Assembly: GCA_038503035.1 (NCBI GenBank)
Contig: JAVSML010038921.1
Span: forward strand, 1-64,000
DNA length: 64,000 bases
Reading direction: 5' to 3'
DNA from: Crocodylus rhombifer
Taxonomy: Eukaryota > Chordata > Crocodylia > Crocodylidae
Every line of letters begins with the position of its first letter. The first letter of the stretch is position 1. The position numbers and the translations under genes were made by a program. The notes under the pieces are model-generated. The model had not been told where the DNA came from. It did not search any database and worked only from the letters and a program-made list of their open reading frames with translations. Below are positions 11,480 through 24,040 of this stretch, piece by piece.

Positions 11480-12399
11480 TACCCCATGACAGCCCAGAGT
11501 CTGAATGCCCTGTGGTGCCTCCCTGCCACTGGCAACAGTGTGCAGCCCCAGTACACCCTGCACTTGCTCTGTACTGTCCAGCCATGGTGCATCCTGCTAC
11601 CCCTTGGGCATGCAGCGGGACTAGGGCAGCTCCATCTGGCTGCTGCCACTGCTGGCCCCAGGCCCATGGTACTGGTGGGGACCTGCATGTGCAGCCCCCA
11701 CCTGGCACATCCTGTGCCTGCTCCAGTCTTGCCTGTCCAGACTCAGCAGTGGCAGCAGTGGTGGCCAGGCAGAGACTGTTGCTCAGAGTGGGGGGAGCAG
11801 GGGAGGGTGAGTGGCCTCTCTCCCACACCATTGCTGGGCTGTTTTTGCTGCAGCCACCCAGAGCCTATGCTGTGCTGTGCTGAGCTGCCCTACTGTGCTG
11901 CTCCAGTCACTGCCACTTCTGGGATGCCCAGCGTGGCAGCAGTGACAGTGCAGAGCAGCTGTAGGGCAGCCTGGGCACAGTGATGCAGAGCAGCCTGGCA
12001 TGGTGCAGACTCTGGGAGGCTGCAGCAAGAACGGCCCAGCAGTAGTGAGGAGGGAGGGGCTGTTTTTCTCCTGTGCTGAGCAACAGTTTCTGCCCAGTAT
12101 CTGTTGCCACTGCTGAGCCTGAATAAATGAGTCCAGAGCAGGCATGGGGCATACTGAGTCAGGGCTATGTGTGCACATCCCTGCTGGCATCATGGGACTG
12201 GGGCCAACGGCAGCCACCACTGCCTGAGCTGCCTAGAAATGCAGTCCAGCCACAGAGCTGCCTCAGCCCCGCTGCATGCCCAGGTGGCAGGACACACCAT
12301 GGCTGGGCAGTGCCTGGGCCAGAAAGGACCCATCACAGGCCAGACAAAGCCCCTCTGTGGCCTGGATCCAACCTATGGACTGTATTTTGCCCACCCCTG
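11480..12399. mobile_element. Foldback arrangement of hAT family D arms
   Basis: The plus-strand block at about 11570-11890 (for example GGGCATGCAGCGGGACTAGG) reappears in opposite orientation at about 11900-12399, whose reverse complement has GGGCATGCAGCGGGGCTGAG. The whole forms a long imperfect palindrome of about 0.9 kb. The right edge ends in the hAT terminus GCCCACCCCTG. The reading frames here are repeat-derived; no transposase was recognised. Confidence 0.65.
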
Positions 12400-12534
12400 A
12401 TCTAAGCACTAGGTTACAGAGTCATTCTTGCTTTCCTGACTAAATGAAAATCTATTTTTGCAAGGTAGAATAGCTTCAATGGAAGAGGTAAAGGCCTGTC
12501 AAGCCTTCAGTCTAATGCCTGCAACATTCACTTG

Positions 12535-12650
12535 AAGTAGGGACTTGAACCTAGACTTTATACCTGTCAAGTCAGGAGGCATGGGAATTTGAACCAATGT
12601 TGCCCACATTCCAGATGACTGCTTTAAGTACTAAGCCATGAAGAGAGGCA
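12535..12650 (-). mobile_element. tRNA-derived SINE remnant
   Basis: On the minus strand, GGCTTAGTACTTAAAGCAGT resembles an A box and GGTTCAAATTCC is a good B box about 40 bases later. This is the spacing of a tRNA-like head. The body downstream is degenerate. Confidence 0.5.
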
Positions 12651-14068
12651 TTAAACTTCTCTTCTCAATGATGTGCATGTGGATGAAGCTTTCTTCCAGC
12701 ACACCAAATCAGGCCTTGTAGTTGGGGGGATGTTGTCCTTAAAAATCCCATTAGTACTGTACTTTGGCCCTCAACAGTTCTGTGCCTTGAGGAGTGAAGC
12801 AACTTGGTTGCATTCTATAAGGGCAGCTGAGTGTGATTCTGAAGATCTCCATGTTATCTAAACATTGAATTTGAACTTGGTTGCCCAAGTTTAGGCCTTG
12901 AACTCCCATTCTGGATTAAGTCCTATTAAGATACTCGAGAGACAAAGATCTGAAAAATGAGGAGATGTGAGAAGCTTAGAGAACACGGGTGTTTTTCAAA
13001 AGCTGGAAAGACTAAACGATAAATATCACACCCAAATAAAATCTCCAACATATCTTTCTAGAAAAATACCTGACAGATAAAAGGAAAGTGTAAAAACTAA
13101 AATGCAGTACATGGGAGAAAAACAGAATGGTAATAAAAGGTAAATGAGAAGAGTCTTATGGCAAAAGTAGAAAATCTGAGTAGCAAAAAAAAAAAATTAT
13201 GGATTCAAAAGATTATAAATAAAAATAAGAACCATGCCGCTATGAAAAAATAGATAATATTGCTAAGCAAACTACATATAATAGTGCTAGAAGCTAGCAG
13301 AGGATTTTGGTAAATTAAATTTAATGAGGAACTTCTTGCTTTGTAAACCCAATAATTATATTAGTGACTTGTAAAATAGGTCAAATTTCACCCCAATAAG
13401 TCTATACCAAATGCAACAAATGTACATTAATGTCCTAGAAGTGAGGCCTATATGGAACCTCATTTCACCGATAGCTTCTGACATGTCTGAGGGTACAGTT
13501 ACTGCCCTTTTATTCCTTTTCAGAATATTTGGGCATTTTTAAAGCACGTTTTGCTTTTCCCAGCTTCTGCGAAGGTAGTGTGTAGTGCAGAGAATAAGAG
13601 AATTCTGTATTGTTAAATGGATGGCAATGGTGACCTCATAGGTCTTTGCCATCTGTAGCTTGTATAAAAATTATGAGTTCTACTAATTATTTTTCATAAT
13701 TTAATCCCAGTGTAGCATCTGTAAATAAACCCTGGTAGAGTTGCTGGAAAAGCAAATAGAATAGGAGTGGAGAAAGACATAGGTTGCTGTTTTTGAAAGG
13801 TTAATACCTTTTGTTGTATGTCACACATGCCAAAATTAAAGAATTAGCAGGACATTGTCTGCATTTCTATCAGGGAATACTTCAAAAGAAGGGTCACAGG
13901 TATGTATGCTTTAGCATTAACAGCCAGTGGGCACAACTACACAAGATACTTTACTGCATGGCAAACTAATTAGGACTGCCAGATAGTCCTGTCAGATACA
14001 AGTAGTATCCAGCAGCACAGAAAATTACTGTGTTTTAAATGCGTGTGGAGATAGTGACATCAAGATTA
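12651..14068. other. No gene seen (AT-rich)
   Basis: AT-rich DNA with poly-A runs and no coding frame above 62 codons. No repeat family was recognised. Confidence 0.45.
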
Positions 14069-14073
14069 GTTTA

Positions 14074-14820
14074 TGTGACATAGTGCTTATGCTAAGCAAG
14101 GCCTAGCATTAAGAACAATGCACTTAAACTCCCAGAATGCTTCAAGGAGGTTGAGGAGTCAGCGATTGACATTCTGGTAATCACCTTCTGACCCTTAGAT
14201 GAAAATGCTGACCTTCTGACCCTTGGACAATGATAAAAATTGCAAGCAAGCAGCTTATGTTGTTAAAACAGGAAACCGCATGGCTAAACCGCAATGACGA
14301 AAAATAACCGCATATTATGTAAGCCTTGACCTTTTAACCCTGCTAAAGACAGCAAAACATATAGAAACATAAAGGTCATTAAGAATTAACATAAGCAGCG
14401 TAAAAATTATAATACAGAGCGTATCACCTGATATTATAATATAGATAAGTTAACTAAATAACCAATTGAAGTAAGAATTAGAAATACACCATATGTATAT
14501 GTGTTATCATATATAAATAATAATAAAGTTATGTTAGATGCCTCACTGTCAGAATGGGGACAGTTTTATATCTTTTGTCTAAAAAAAGATAAGGGACTCC
14601 TTTTAAATGAGCTGTTGACCAGTTCTGAGACTACTGAATCAGGCAGCCGCACCTAGCCTCCAGGGTAGAGAGCAAGGGCTTGATTTGGGAACCTTGTGAA
14701 CCAACAGACCCCCTTTAGTTTATGACTTTGTGAAACAATAAAAGTTTTTTTAAATTGAACATCCAGGTCTGAGCCTGTGCTTAATTCAGTCCTTATATAA
14801 TTCGGCATTGAACTCACACA
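14074..14820 (+). mobile_element. Solo LTR, family S1, copy 1
   Basis: Begins TGTGACATAGTGCTTATGCT and ends CACACA (TG...CA), 747 bp. It is flanked by a perfect 5-bp target duplication, GTTTA, at 14069-14073 and 14821-14825. A polyadenylation signal (CAATAAAAG) lies near 14737, close to the 3' end, consistent with the R/U5 side being on the right. The orientation is inferred from this. A near-identical copy is at 36195-36973. No internal retroviral sequence is attached, so this is an LTR-LTR recombination remnant. Confidence 0.9.
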
Positions 14821-14825
14821 GTTTA

Positions 14826-16950
14826 CTCTGTTTCAAATTGAGCCGGAGTATATTCAGCTGCATTAATTACATGTGCAGACAAAAGAGTAGTGAGATGCAG
14901 TTTTAGATCTCTAGCAAAATTTAAACAGAACTATGTGCAAAATTAAAAGAAAGTGTTTATCCTGGGATCTAGCTACTCTAACCTTTTTCCCGCCCCCCCT
15001 CCATGGACAAAAAAAAATAAATCCATACTCTAACAGACCACTCAAGCCTTTATTAATTTTTCTATGAACAAAAAAAGAAAAATCTATAGGGTAACAGACC
15101 ACATATCTTGGCCTGTTTAAAAGCCATCTGCATCCACATCTGCAAAAAATACAAAGAATGCTGATAAAAGTGCAAAATATGATGTGATGGTCCATTATCT
15201 CCCTGGCAAAAGGTTACATACAGCACACACTGTGGGCCAAAGCATGGTTTCTGAAGCTTGAAATGAGAAAAACAAAGAAGAATCTGGGAGTAAATATACT
15301 GCAGAGAAAAACTGCTCCAGTATAACTAAGTAACAAGAATGGCTCATATACTAAGCAAACAGTTCTTAGATGCTTGGTCCATGAAGACTTGGACTGGTTC
15401 TGAAATCCAGGAGTTACTGGAATTACAAAATATAAATCTAAATGGCCAGTGCCATAAATACACACATTCACATCTATTAATAAGTGGACCACATTCCCAG
15501 ATGTAATATAGGTCATTCCCCTTGCTCTAAGCCTGAGTTTGCTGAAACTCCTGCTTAACTGAAGCTTGTTTGTGTCTCGCAAAAAAACTGTGTCCCATTT
15601 TGAATAAAATAATAATTAATAAACTATGTTCTTTTATGGTACCTTTCATCTAAAAGTCTTGCAGCACCTTATAAACATCATATAAAATGCCATTAATGTA
15701 TCAGAAGGCTTTAGATATTCCCCGAAGCCATGCATGGTGTCCTACTGTACCCGAATCTTATTATAGGAGGTCTCAGCAAGAGTATCTCTCATTAGTCACC
15801 CTCTCCCAAACAGGCCATGGCAGATAGTTAATTCTAATCTGTATGAGCTTGATAAGGATGACATTAATTGATATTCATTATCTTAAGCAGTTTTGAAGTT
15901 CACAGATGCAAGAAGCTTCTTAGCAGTTAAAGAATTGCAAATAATTAAAACTTGCAGTGAGGAAACGCAATGTACCAGTACCTCTATTGTGTGGTGAAGA
16001 ATACATTTCAACCCATAAGCAAGGAATTTCATGGTTTTTAAGGTGATAGATGTATAATGCATTATATATTTTCAGTTAAATATTGAAAAAGAAATGGGCT
16101 GAACAGGCCCAACGCTCCCTGTGGCTCTTCCTATATACTTAGCTAGCTCTGGATTGGAACAAGTAAAGGCTCAGTTCAACAGAGCAATTAGACATGTTCT
16201 TGACCCCTTGCTTAAGTGCATTTTGAATAGTGATGAACTTAAGCATATGTGCTTAACTATTTTGAAGTGGGGCCAAAGCTACTGAATCATTTTAATAAGA
16301 ATCCAAGTACTGAAAGGATACACATACACATGAATTGCACTCAAAAAAACTTTCTAATAGAAGAGCGTGGTTCTGGGATACAGCTGTTCACATCAAAAAG
16401 AACTAGAGAATTTCATGCTTTAAAACCATATATGTTGATGCTAAAATCAGTAAGTTTATATACTCTAGACAAAAAAGTCCTTTCTAATGATATGTCATAA
16501 TACAAAGGTAGCATTAGAGTCAAGCCTTTTTTAGTCCACTGTTACAGAGAAATGCCTGTGTAACAGGTGAAGATAACTCCTGGAAACCTGCTGTAGTGAT
16601 GAAATGCCTTAAGATATCTTGTTCTTATGTGGTGAAATAAAACCCAACTCAATATCACAAAAATTGAAGAGACATGATAAAAACTTCAGAGATAAAATCA
16701 ACAAAACTAAGAGCGTAAGTGGAAAGAGAGAGTAGAAAACCACTTACTAGAGATTCAGAGAGTATCAAGATAATAATGCTATTGAAAGGACTGAACATTT
16801 TTTGTAAGTGATGTTCTCATATGTTTTTGAAAAACCACTTCATATAGAGATAGAGGCATAACTCTTCAGCTGGTGTAAATTAGCAGAGCTCTACTGAAAC
16901 CAATGGATGTATATCAGTTTCCTCTAGCTGAGAAACTGGCATAGGCTTTC
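14826..16950. other. No gene seen
   Basis: Unique-looking AT-rich sequence. Minus-strand frames of 94 and 122 codons (14911-15582) have no motif, conserved composition or splice context that I can recognise. Confidence 0.45.
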
Positions 16951-16955
16951 TTATA

Positions 16956-17640
16956 GGCTAGGGACAGAAGTTGCATATAAACCAGTTTAAGTCATTGGAA
17001 ACTGGCTTAAACCTGTAACAGAACAGAAGTTCATTGCACATAAACCAGTTTCAAAATGGCTAAAACTGCTTTAAGATAAACCTAGTTAAATATAGTATCA
17101 GACTTAACTGATTTGGGTCAAGCCGGTTTATGAAACTTCTGTCCCAAACCCCTTCCTGCTTCAAGTTAAATCACAGTCCTCAACCTTTTCAGCCCTGGGT
17201 TGAGCTGTCTGCTCCAACAGAGAAGGGTTGGGGGGGGGGGGGGCAGAGAGGGGGCTAAAAACTAAAAAAAATCCTGCTAAAAACTTACTGCTGGCTGCGA
17301 CTGCGGACTACAATTTGCAGAGGCACCTGGCAGCAGGAAGAGGAAGTGCTATGCAACTCCGCAGAGTTCTAGTGCTGTGAGTCTGGACTGCAAATCCCAG
17401 AGACCTCAGGGGTAGCAGGAAGAGGAAGCAAACACATAGCCTATGCTGGCTATGTGCCAGAGAGCTGTGCTCTAGCACCTCCATCTTTTGGCCTGAGCCA
17501 CTGCAGGTATGTGGCTGCATTTTCTAAATCAAAACCAAATGGCTGTCTAGTTATGTCTCAGTTTAATCTGTGCAGTTGAGACTAACCTGCAAAGACTAAA
17601 TTGATTCAACCTCAGGCTTTTTGACTGTCTGTACTTAGCC
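16956..17640 (+). mobile_element. DNA-transposon-like repeat family E, copy 1
   Basis: Starts near GGCTAGGGACAGAAGTTGCA and ends near GACTGTCTGTACTTAGCC. The two termini are weak inverted repeats (TAGGGACAGA / TAAGTACAGA). The same two ends occur in opposite orientation at 29039-29546. Internal words such as ATAAACCAGTTT and AACTGATTT are shared. A run of about 14 G lies near 17231. No coding capacity. Confidence 0.6.
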
Positions 17641-19270
17641 ATACAGGACAGCCCCTACTTTCAGTGCCAAGTGAATGTGTCCACAGAAGATGTAGAGCTA
17701 CAAAAGTGTGTCATGTATTATGGAAGCTGACTGATTAAAATAAAAAGAAGTAATTTTAATTAGTATAAAATAAAATTAATAGTGACTTTGAAATAGTGTT
17801 AAACGGTGTTCTGCATATAGAAGTTAGCCATGTTTGATGATAAAGTTGCACACTGGAAGAAGGTGGGTATGGGCAGAGGTGACCTGAGCAGGGTGTAGTG
17901 CCTGGGGCAAATCAGCCTGTGTGGAGTCCCACCCCTAGTTGCTAGAAAGCTGGTGGCAGATTTGGCAGTGAGGCAGGGGAAGGGTGCCGAGTGGCCGGAA
18001 GTGAAGCTGGTGGCAGTATGGAGTTGCCACAGCCACTCCACGCAGTTCACGGGGCACCCCAAAGTGCAGGGCCCGGGGCAGTCACCCCAATTCACCCTCC
18101 TGGGGATGATCCTGGATACAGGGTATGTAGAGAGAATCAACAGTAGTTAATTCGCCTTTTATGGCCTAAGTATGAATAAAATCTAGATGGTGCCAGCCAG
18201 TATACACACCATGTCAATCTTGGAGCCATGAACAAGTATGTTCATGTTCAGATATATTTCAAGGTAATCACCTTGTAAATGAAACTTTGATCCTGGTATG
18301 TATATGGAATTGGACCTCTATATGGCATTGGAGTCATTAATTTGAACCCAAATGTGGTTACTTCTTTTTTAAAGAGAGATTATAATTTTAAAATAATTAG
18401 AAAACATTTTCCTACTTACAAACCTATTTGCATTCTTACTGCATGTTCAACTTAAAAATAAACCACCTTTTTTTGTCCTGGCATCCAAATAATATTAATA
18501 GCATTATTTTTGTTGTAACTTATTTTAGTGAGTGCACAATAGTACCGAGTGGAAGGAAGGTATTATTTTACATTGAAATGTAGATTTAATTTCAAAACAG
18601 AAACTTATATCGTATGTTATTCCCTATGTCACAATAAAACTATGGATGCAAACAAAATAATTAAGGCTAGAAAATCTCATACATTCTTTTTACTTTACCC
18701 TTGAAACTGCTAAAACATATTGTTACACCCAGCCTTGAAAAATTGCTCAAATTCCATATTCTTTTTTTTATACAGGATGTCAAGTAAAATAAGAATAGCT
18801 CTGATGTGAGTTATGAATGACCAGCTGGTGCAGATTTTGCCTATATGCTAGTAGAGGACTAAATTCTGAAGTCCTCATTCACTCCTGATACAGGGAAATT
18901 CCCACTGAGCAAAGGCCATTTAAAGGAGTCAAAATGTGTCCCAGCAACATGTTTATTTCTGTCAATATCAGACATTTAAAATACATGATTTATTGTAGTA
19001 TCTAGGCATTGACCTGGGTATATTTTGATGAAAGAACTCTTTGGATTTTCCTTAGGTGGAGAAATAATGTTTCTCAAATTGATTTGGTCCTTACATTTTC
19101 AGAAGCCAGTGTAGGCTTTTTCTGCTTTTTTTAAATTCTAGACCTACTGTGAGACCAGGAATATTTTATTTCTAATAGTGAATATTCTATTTCTCTGGCA
19201 TGCAGGCAGGGAAACATGAAATAAAATCCTGGACCCACCAAAAAGTGAAAATTTCCATTGAGTTCAGGAT
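17641..19270. other. No gene seen
   Basis: Mostly AT-rich. A GC-rich island at about 17860-18130 carries a 113-codon minus-strand frame with no recognisable domain. No repeat family was identified. Confidence 0.45.
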
Positions 19271-19282
19271 TACACACACAGG

Positions 19283-19610
19283 CCATGTCCAGATGAGCGT
19301 GGAAGTTTGGTTTCCCAGGGACAACTAGCAATGGTGCATCTTGTGCTTCCACTAGTTGTCCCTGGGGAATGCCTGTGCCATGCCCAGTCTGGTGCATGGC
19401 AGGTTACATCAGGTGGGGCAGCCTTATCTGGATTCCTGGGGGCCTCCTGGGGCTGCAGCAGAGACAATCCTGACACTCAGAGCCTGGCCAGCAGCTGCAG
19501 TCTGGCTCTAGCCAACCAGACTCCGGTTCTGAGCGACACGCACTGCCCCCATGTGCACCTCTCCACTTATTTTTTGAGCAGGTATTTTTGATCCCTGGAG
19601 TCTGTAATAA
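19283..19610. mobile_element. MITE family A, copy 2 (truncated)
   Basis: Begins CATGTCCAGATGAGCGTGGA and follows copy 1 (4328) through CTAGTTGTCCCTGGGGAATG and the CTCCACTTATTTTTTG block. It then loses similarity, so the right terminal repeat is missing. Confidence 0.65.
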
Positions 19611-19808
19611 GCTGCTTACATCATTTACATTTTTCCAGGGAGCATCTGCCACAGCCACAGATGCAGCCTCAGCCCCAAAACAAGTTAGAACCATTTCTAA
19701 GCTATAAAAAATAGCTATAGCCCTACAAAGGATAATGAACACCCTTCTCCATGCCACATCTTTTATCCTTTAGGTTGCAGGGAAGTTTGATATAGGAAAT
19801 GGCTATAC

Positions 19809-20500
19809 CAGTGGTCACCAACCAGTCAATCATGATCAACCAGTTAATTGGGGAGCCCCTGACAGTTAATCTCACTTGGGGGGTAGAGGACTGAGGGGCT
19901 AGCCCTGCCAGACTGAGATCGACTGTTAGAGGCTCCACAATCAGGAGCAGTGGGATGCATGTGGGGAGTGGCAGGGATGCAGTATGGGAGTGGCTGGATA
20001 TATGAGCAGTGGGATGCAAAGCCTGGGCGAAGACACACCTCCTGCTGCTGGAATTCGGCTGGGTGAGTGTGACGATTTCCCTCCATGCCCCTTGCTACTG
20101 GGTGAGTGGAGCCCCAGCCAGGCCAGGCCAGGCCAGGCCGGAGAAGGGTCAGAGCCCAGGTGGCTCGTCCAGACACATGGGGGGTGCTTCTGCTGCTGCT
20201 GCACATGCCCCAGCAGAGGCCCGGGGGGCACATGCTCCCCTCCAAGCTTTGTGCCGAGCAAGGTGGCTACTGCTGCACACCAAGCTTTGCTCCCCAAGCC
20301 CCACTGCAGCTCGGGGGCCTTGATCTGCCCCACTCCCTCCCTCACTGTGGGGGCCTCAATCTGCCCCTCCCCCCCACTGACTGACCTGCTGGGTGTGGGA
20401 GTGCCAGAGGTTTGGGGAGGGAGCAGGTGGGGGCGGTATATTCTGGATTGCCCTTTACTTAATAATGTGATCTTTACCTTTAAAAGTCTGGAGACCACTG
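19809..20500. mobile_element. Non-autonomous hAT (Charlie-like) transposon, copy 2
   Basis: Left end CAGTGGTCACCAACCAGTCA is identical over its first 20 bases to the 2271 copy. The right end in reverse reads CAGTGGTCTCCAGAC. The flanks give an 8-bp target duplication with one mismatch: GGCTATAC at 19801-19808 and GGCTGTAC at 20501-20508. It includes five tandem CCAGG-type units near 20113-20138. The minus- and plus-strand frames up to 185 codons are GC-rich noise. Confidence 0.85.
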
Positions 20501-20907
20501 GGCTGTACTGTTTCTAAGTTGCTGGGGGTAGGAAGGCTTTCTGCTCCAGCTATGTCACTTGTGAAGTGCAAAGACACCAGAATCAGAGCAGAAGATCTTA
20601 GGTGTATTTCTGCCCCTTAGCAAGCACTTTGGAATAGTCTCTTGTGAGATGTGGGAATGAATATAAAGAAATCATTCAGAGTGACACGATTGAAATATAT
20701 GACTGGACAACCATTCAGGGAAACATATATTGGTTTTCTTAAAGCAGAAGACCCAGAAGGCCGTGGTAACAACACAGAATTGGATAAGGAATTTTGTCTG
20801 CAAGGGTTGTCTGCAATTTCTCAATTGCAGCTTATTTCCTTACATATATCTATGGACAAATGGATATCCCAGACATCCTCCTACATTTACTTCCAGTTTC
20901 TGGAAGT

Positions 20908-21363
20908 TGTCAGGGACCCTAGTCAGACAGCACAGCCAAGGCAGCCACACTTGTCTTGAGTCTCTGGATGCCAAGCTCTGCCCCAGCTCATCAACTAGCT
21001 AGCTTTCTGATTAGCTGCTGGGAGCCCTGTCTACCATTTAGTCCCAGCTATGGCAGCAGACTTGCAGGCCAGCCAGCAGGTCTGATCCTAGTTTGCATTG
21101 GCAAGCCTCCTGGTTTTTGTACTTCTTGGCTTTCTTGGTGTCTGGCCCTTGTTTGGCTCTGGGTTTTGGACTTTGACTTTGGACTTGGTAACTTTAGCAT
21201 CTGATTCCCAAATCCTGACCATGGCCTGTGTTTTGGATGGTGTCTCTGGATTTCCCTCCAGAGCTAGTAATTTGTTTCCCAAAATCTGCCCTAGCTCCTG
21301 GCCCTTGCTTTCTGTCAATGGCCTAACCATTAGGTCAGACCACCTATGACCCAGTCCCTAACA
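20908..21363 (+). mobile_element. Solo LTR, family S2
   Basis: Begins TGTCAGGGACCCTAG and ends GTCCCTAACA, so the ends form a 10-bp inverted repeat with one mismatch and obey TG...CA. The flanks give a 4/5 target duplication: GAAGT at 20903-20907 and GAGGT at 21364-21368. Length is 456 bp. The repeated TTTGGACTT-type words resemble Ty3/gypsy LTRs of vertebrates, but the family is not certain. Strand is nominal. Confidence 0.75.
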
Positions 21364-21368
21364 GAGGT

Positions 21369-23005
21369 CCATGGTATTTGGAAGCAGTTCACTTTCACAA
21401 GGCAGTGTTTCTAATTGGAATGAGTGGCAAATATTTCTCCTTAAGTGTTCTCTGTGTTGGTTGATAATCCCTTTCTATTGACACTAATTCTGATCTGTAT
21501 AACAACCAGAAGGAATTACTAGGAGAGGTACCCTTACCCGCATCAGAGGGGTCAGATACAATGGCAATAAGCACATGAAAAAGTCAAGAACATTAAATGG
21601 AGCAGAGAACAGTAGTGTATGTCACAACTTAAATTCAGCCCAACAAAATTTAAGCAAGTGTCTATCAATCTATTTTGCTCCCAACTCAGTGTTTTACAAG
21701 AGGCTGTGTTATCTCTTCTGTTGTGAGCTTAGCCTCTGGAGGCCAAAAGACAACACGGTATTTTACCTTGCAAGCAGTCCCATTAATACAGTATAAAGTG
21801 TGATTCGGTATGAGCAAAACTAACAGAGTTTGGGCTTACAGCATTAAATCCTTCAGAATTTAAAGGTGAATGGCCCAACACAAAGTCTGTTTTACTATTA
21901 CAAGGTTCTATTGATAACACTAAAATAAATGCTTTTTAAAAAAAACTGAAACATGCAGAGTGAAGAATGTTAAGTTTATTGTGTACCCTGCTTTTTAGAC
22001 AGTTTAATGTTACCTTAAAAACTTTCAGAACCTTCTGTGGGATTTCTTTTTGGTAGAAAATGATCACAAGCAGCTATTCTTTTGCTCAGTGGAAATTAAT
22101 GTCAAGCACCAGACAGGAAATTGCTATATCCTTCTGTAGAAAATTGATTGCATAGTTGATTACATCGGTCATCTAAGACTTTCAGTCCTTTAAGAAGTTA
22201 CTTTCTATAACTCCAGTGGAGGTAAGATCTATTGGACTTCTCTTGTAAGTAGGAGAGTCATAGTCTAGATTTTTCTCATGTTTTCCAGGACAGCATTTTT
22301 ATATGGTTCATGGAATGAAAACAAATTAAACTTTTTTGAAGTGAGTCCATGGAAGTTCAAGAAAAGCATCATATAAAGAACTTTGGCCATTGTTCTTCCT
22401 CTTCTTTTGCAACTTGCAATCCATACCTTTTATGTATTTGCCTGAAACATTTGATTTATTCCCATGTGAATATTATTAGCAGCCCCTAATGCTCCCCAAG
22501 GTATTTTCTTCCCATTAACTATTGATTTTCATTTATATGTATCAATTACAACATACGTTAACTGCAAAGATCAGCTCAGAAAACTTTTGACTTAAGAGCT
22601 TCTACATGTTACAGTGCATTAGCATCTGAATATTAATCACAACAACCTGACTTCTTAATATTTATGGCTAGTCAGTGACATATAGTTGAATCCAAATACC
22701 AGTCACATGGACTCCAACCTACAGAAAGTAAATAAATCAGAGAGTGAAGAAATGCGGCAATTTATACCAAAGCATGAACAGGAAGAATTCAGTGGGCAGG
22801 AAAGCATGAACAGAATGGTAAATGAGCTGAATTGGGTATATAGCATGGCAAAAAAGTAAGTAATGAATAAATCAGTCTAAAACGTTAGGAGGAAAAGAAA
22901 TGAAAGAAAGGAAACTGAAATAGTGTTAGGAATGTGGTCAAGTAGATTTGGTCCAAATTTTAAAAAAGATATAACTTTTACAAAGCTTAATTTAAATAGA
23001 AAGTT
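21369..23005. other. No gene seen
   Basis: AT-rich DNA without a supported coding frame, RNA gene or recognised repeat. Confidence 0.45.
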
Positions 23006-23009
23006 CTAT

Positions 23010-23085
23010 TAAAGGGGCCTGGAGTAGATGACTTTGTGCAGTCCCTTCTGGCCTTACTTTCCTATGATCCTTTTATTCTATGATA
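23010..23085 (+). mobile_element. CR1 3'-end fragment
   Basis: GGAGTAGATGACTTTGTGCA, GTCCCTTCTGGCCTTACTTT and the tail TATTCTATGAT are a diverged CR1 3' terminus. Confidence 0.65.
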
Positions 23086-24040
23086 ATAGAAATCAAGGCC
23101 TGCATTGGGCAGTCCTCACTCAGACTGCAATAGCAGTTTTCAAACAGCTTTAAATTGCTCTTAAAATTAACAACAACAATGAGCTTAAGCTCCCTTCTCA
23201 AGTGTTTCAGATTGCTAAATACTTTTCCTAGCTACCAGTAATAGGTGTATTTCACACTTTTACGCACTGGCCTTATGGAGGAAACAAGGCAAACAGTACT
23301 AATGGAAAAAGAAACACAATATCAACTTGGAAAAATTCAGCAACAATCTATGTGAATAGGCAAAACATCCTGCCAAAGAACTTCAGCAGTAGTCTAACTC
23401 CGATTTTGTCCTGCTGATGGGTACATCCACAGGCAGAGGTGGGTTTTGCTTCTTTTAAAATTTTTATATTTATTCCCCTTTTCCCCATCTGCTGTCAGGT
23501 TTAGTGTCAGCAGGTGACATAGATTCAGAGTCCTGTGATGAACTCGTTCATTATCATTGATCATGTCCATCAAAGAGTTGTCTCCGCATCATCTCCTGTT
23601 TCAAGGCCTTTAGTTTGCATCACTTTTCCCTACAAAGTCTTCCTAGCAGTGCAGGCTTCTGAGTGAAAGGAAGTCAGTAGCATAAGGCTCTTGAATGGCA
23701 TCTTTACTATCAAGAATAGGTGCGTTTGCTGTAAGACAATAATTCGTTTTCCACCTCACCTCCCTGAGTTCAGTTCTACTACCTGAACAATTTTGTGTTG
23801 TATTCTGTTACGGTAGCTAACAAAGCGCTACTGGGAAATGTGGTGTAGAAAGCTTATGCAAATTAAATTTCCTCAATAGTCTTACTTCAACCTACTCACC
23901 AATAGATAGGAAAGAGCTTATTTCACTCTGGAGCATCTGTGTATCTGGGATGTTGTGTAAGCATTTTATACATACAATTTTTTTTCTTCCCCCTGTTCAC
24001 CAAAAGGAGGCAGCAGAAAGCTCTTTACCCTCTTAAGTAA
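23086..24040. other. No gene seen
   Basis: AT-rich, unremarkable sequence with no supported feature. Confidence 0.4.

Noticed and set aside
11018..11983. 321-codon plus-strand reading frame
   Set aside because: The first third translates a G-rich tandem repeat and the rest a hAT-derived foldback. No domain, no codon structure.
8567..12413. A single 3.8-kb hAT transposon bounded by 8581 and 12399
   Set aside because: The flanks are inverted, not direct, repeats, and the interior contains unrelated unique DNA and a CR1 tail.
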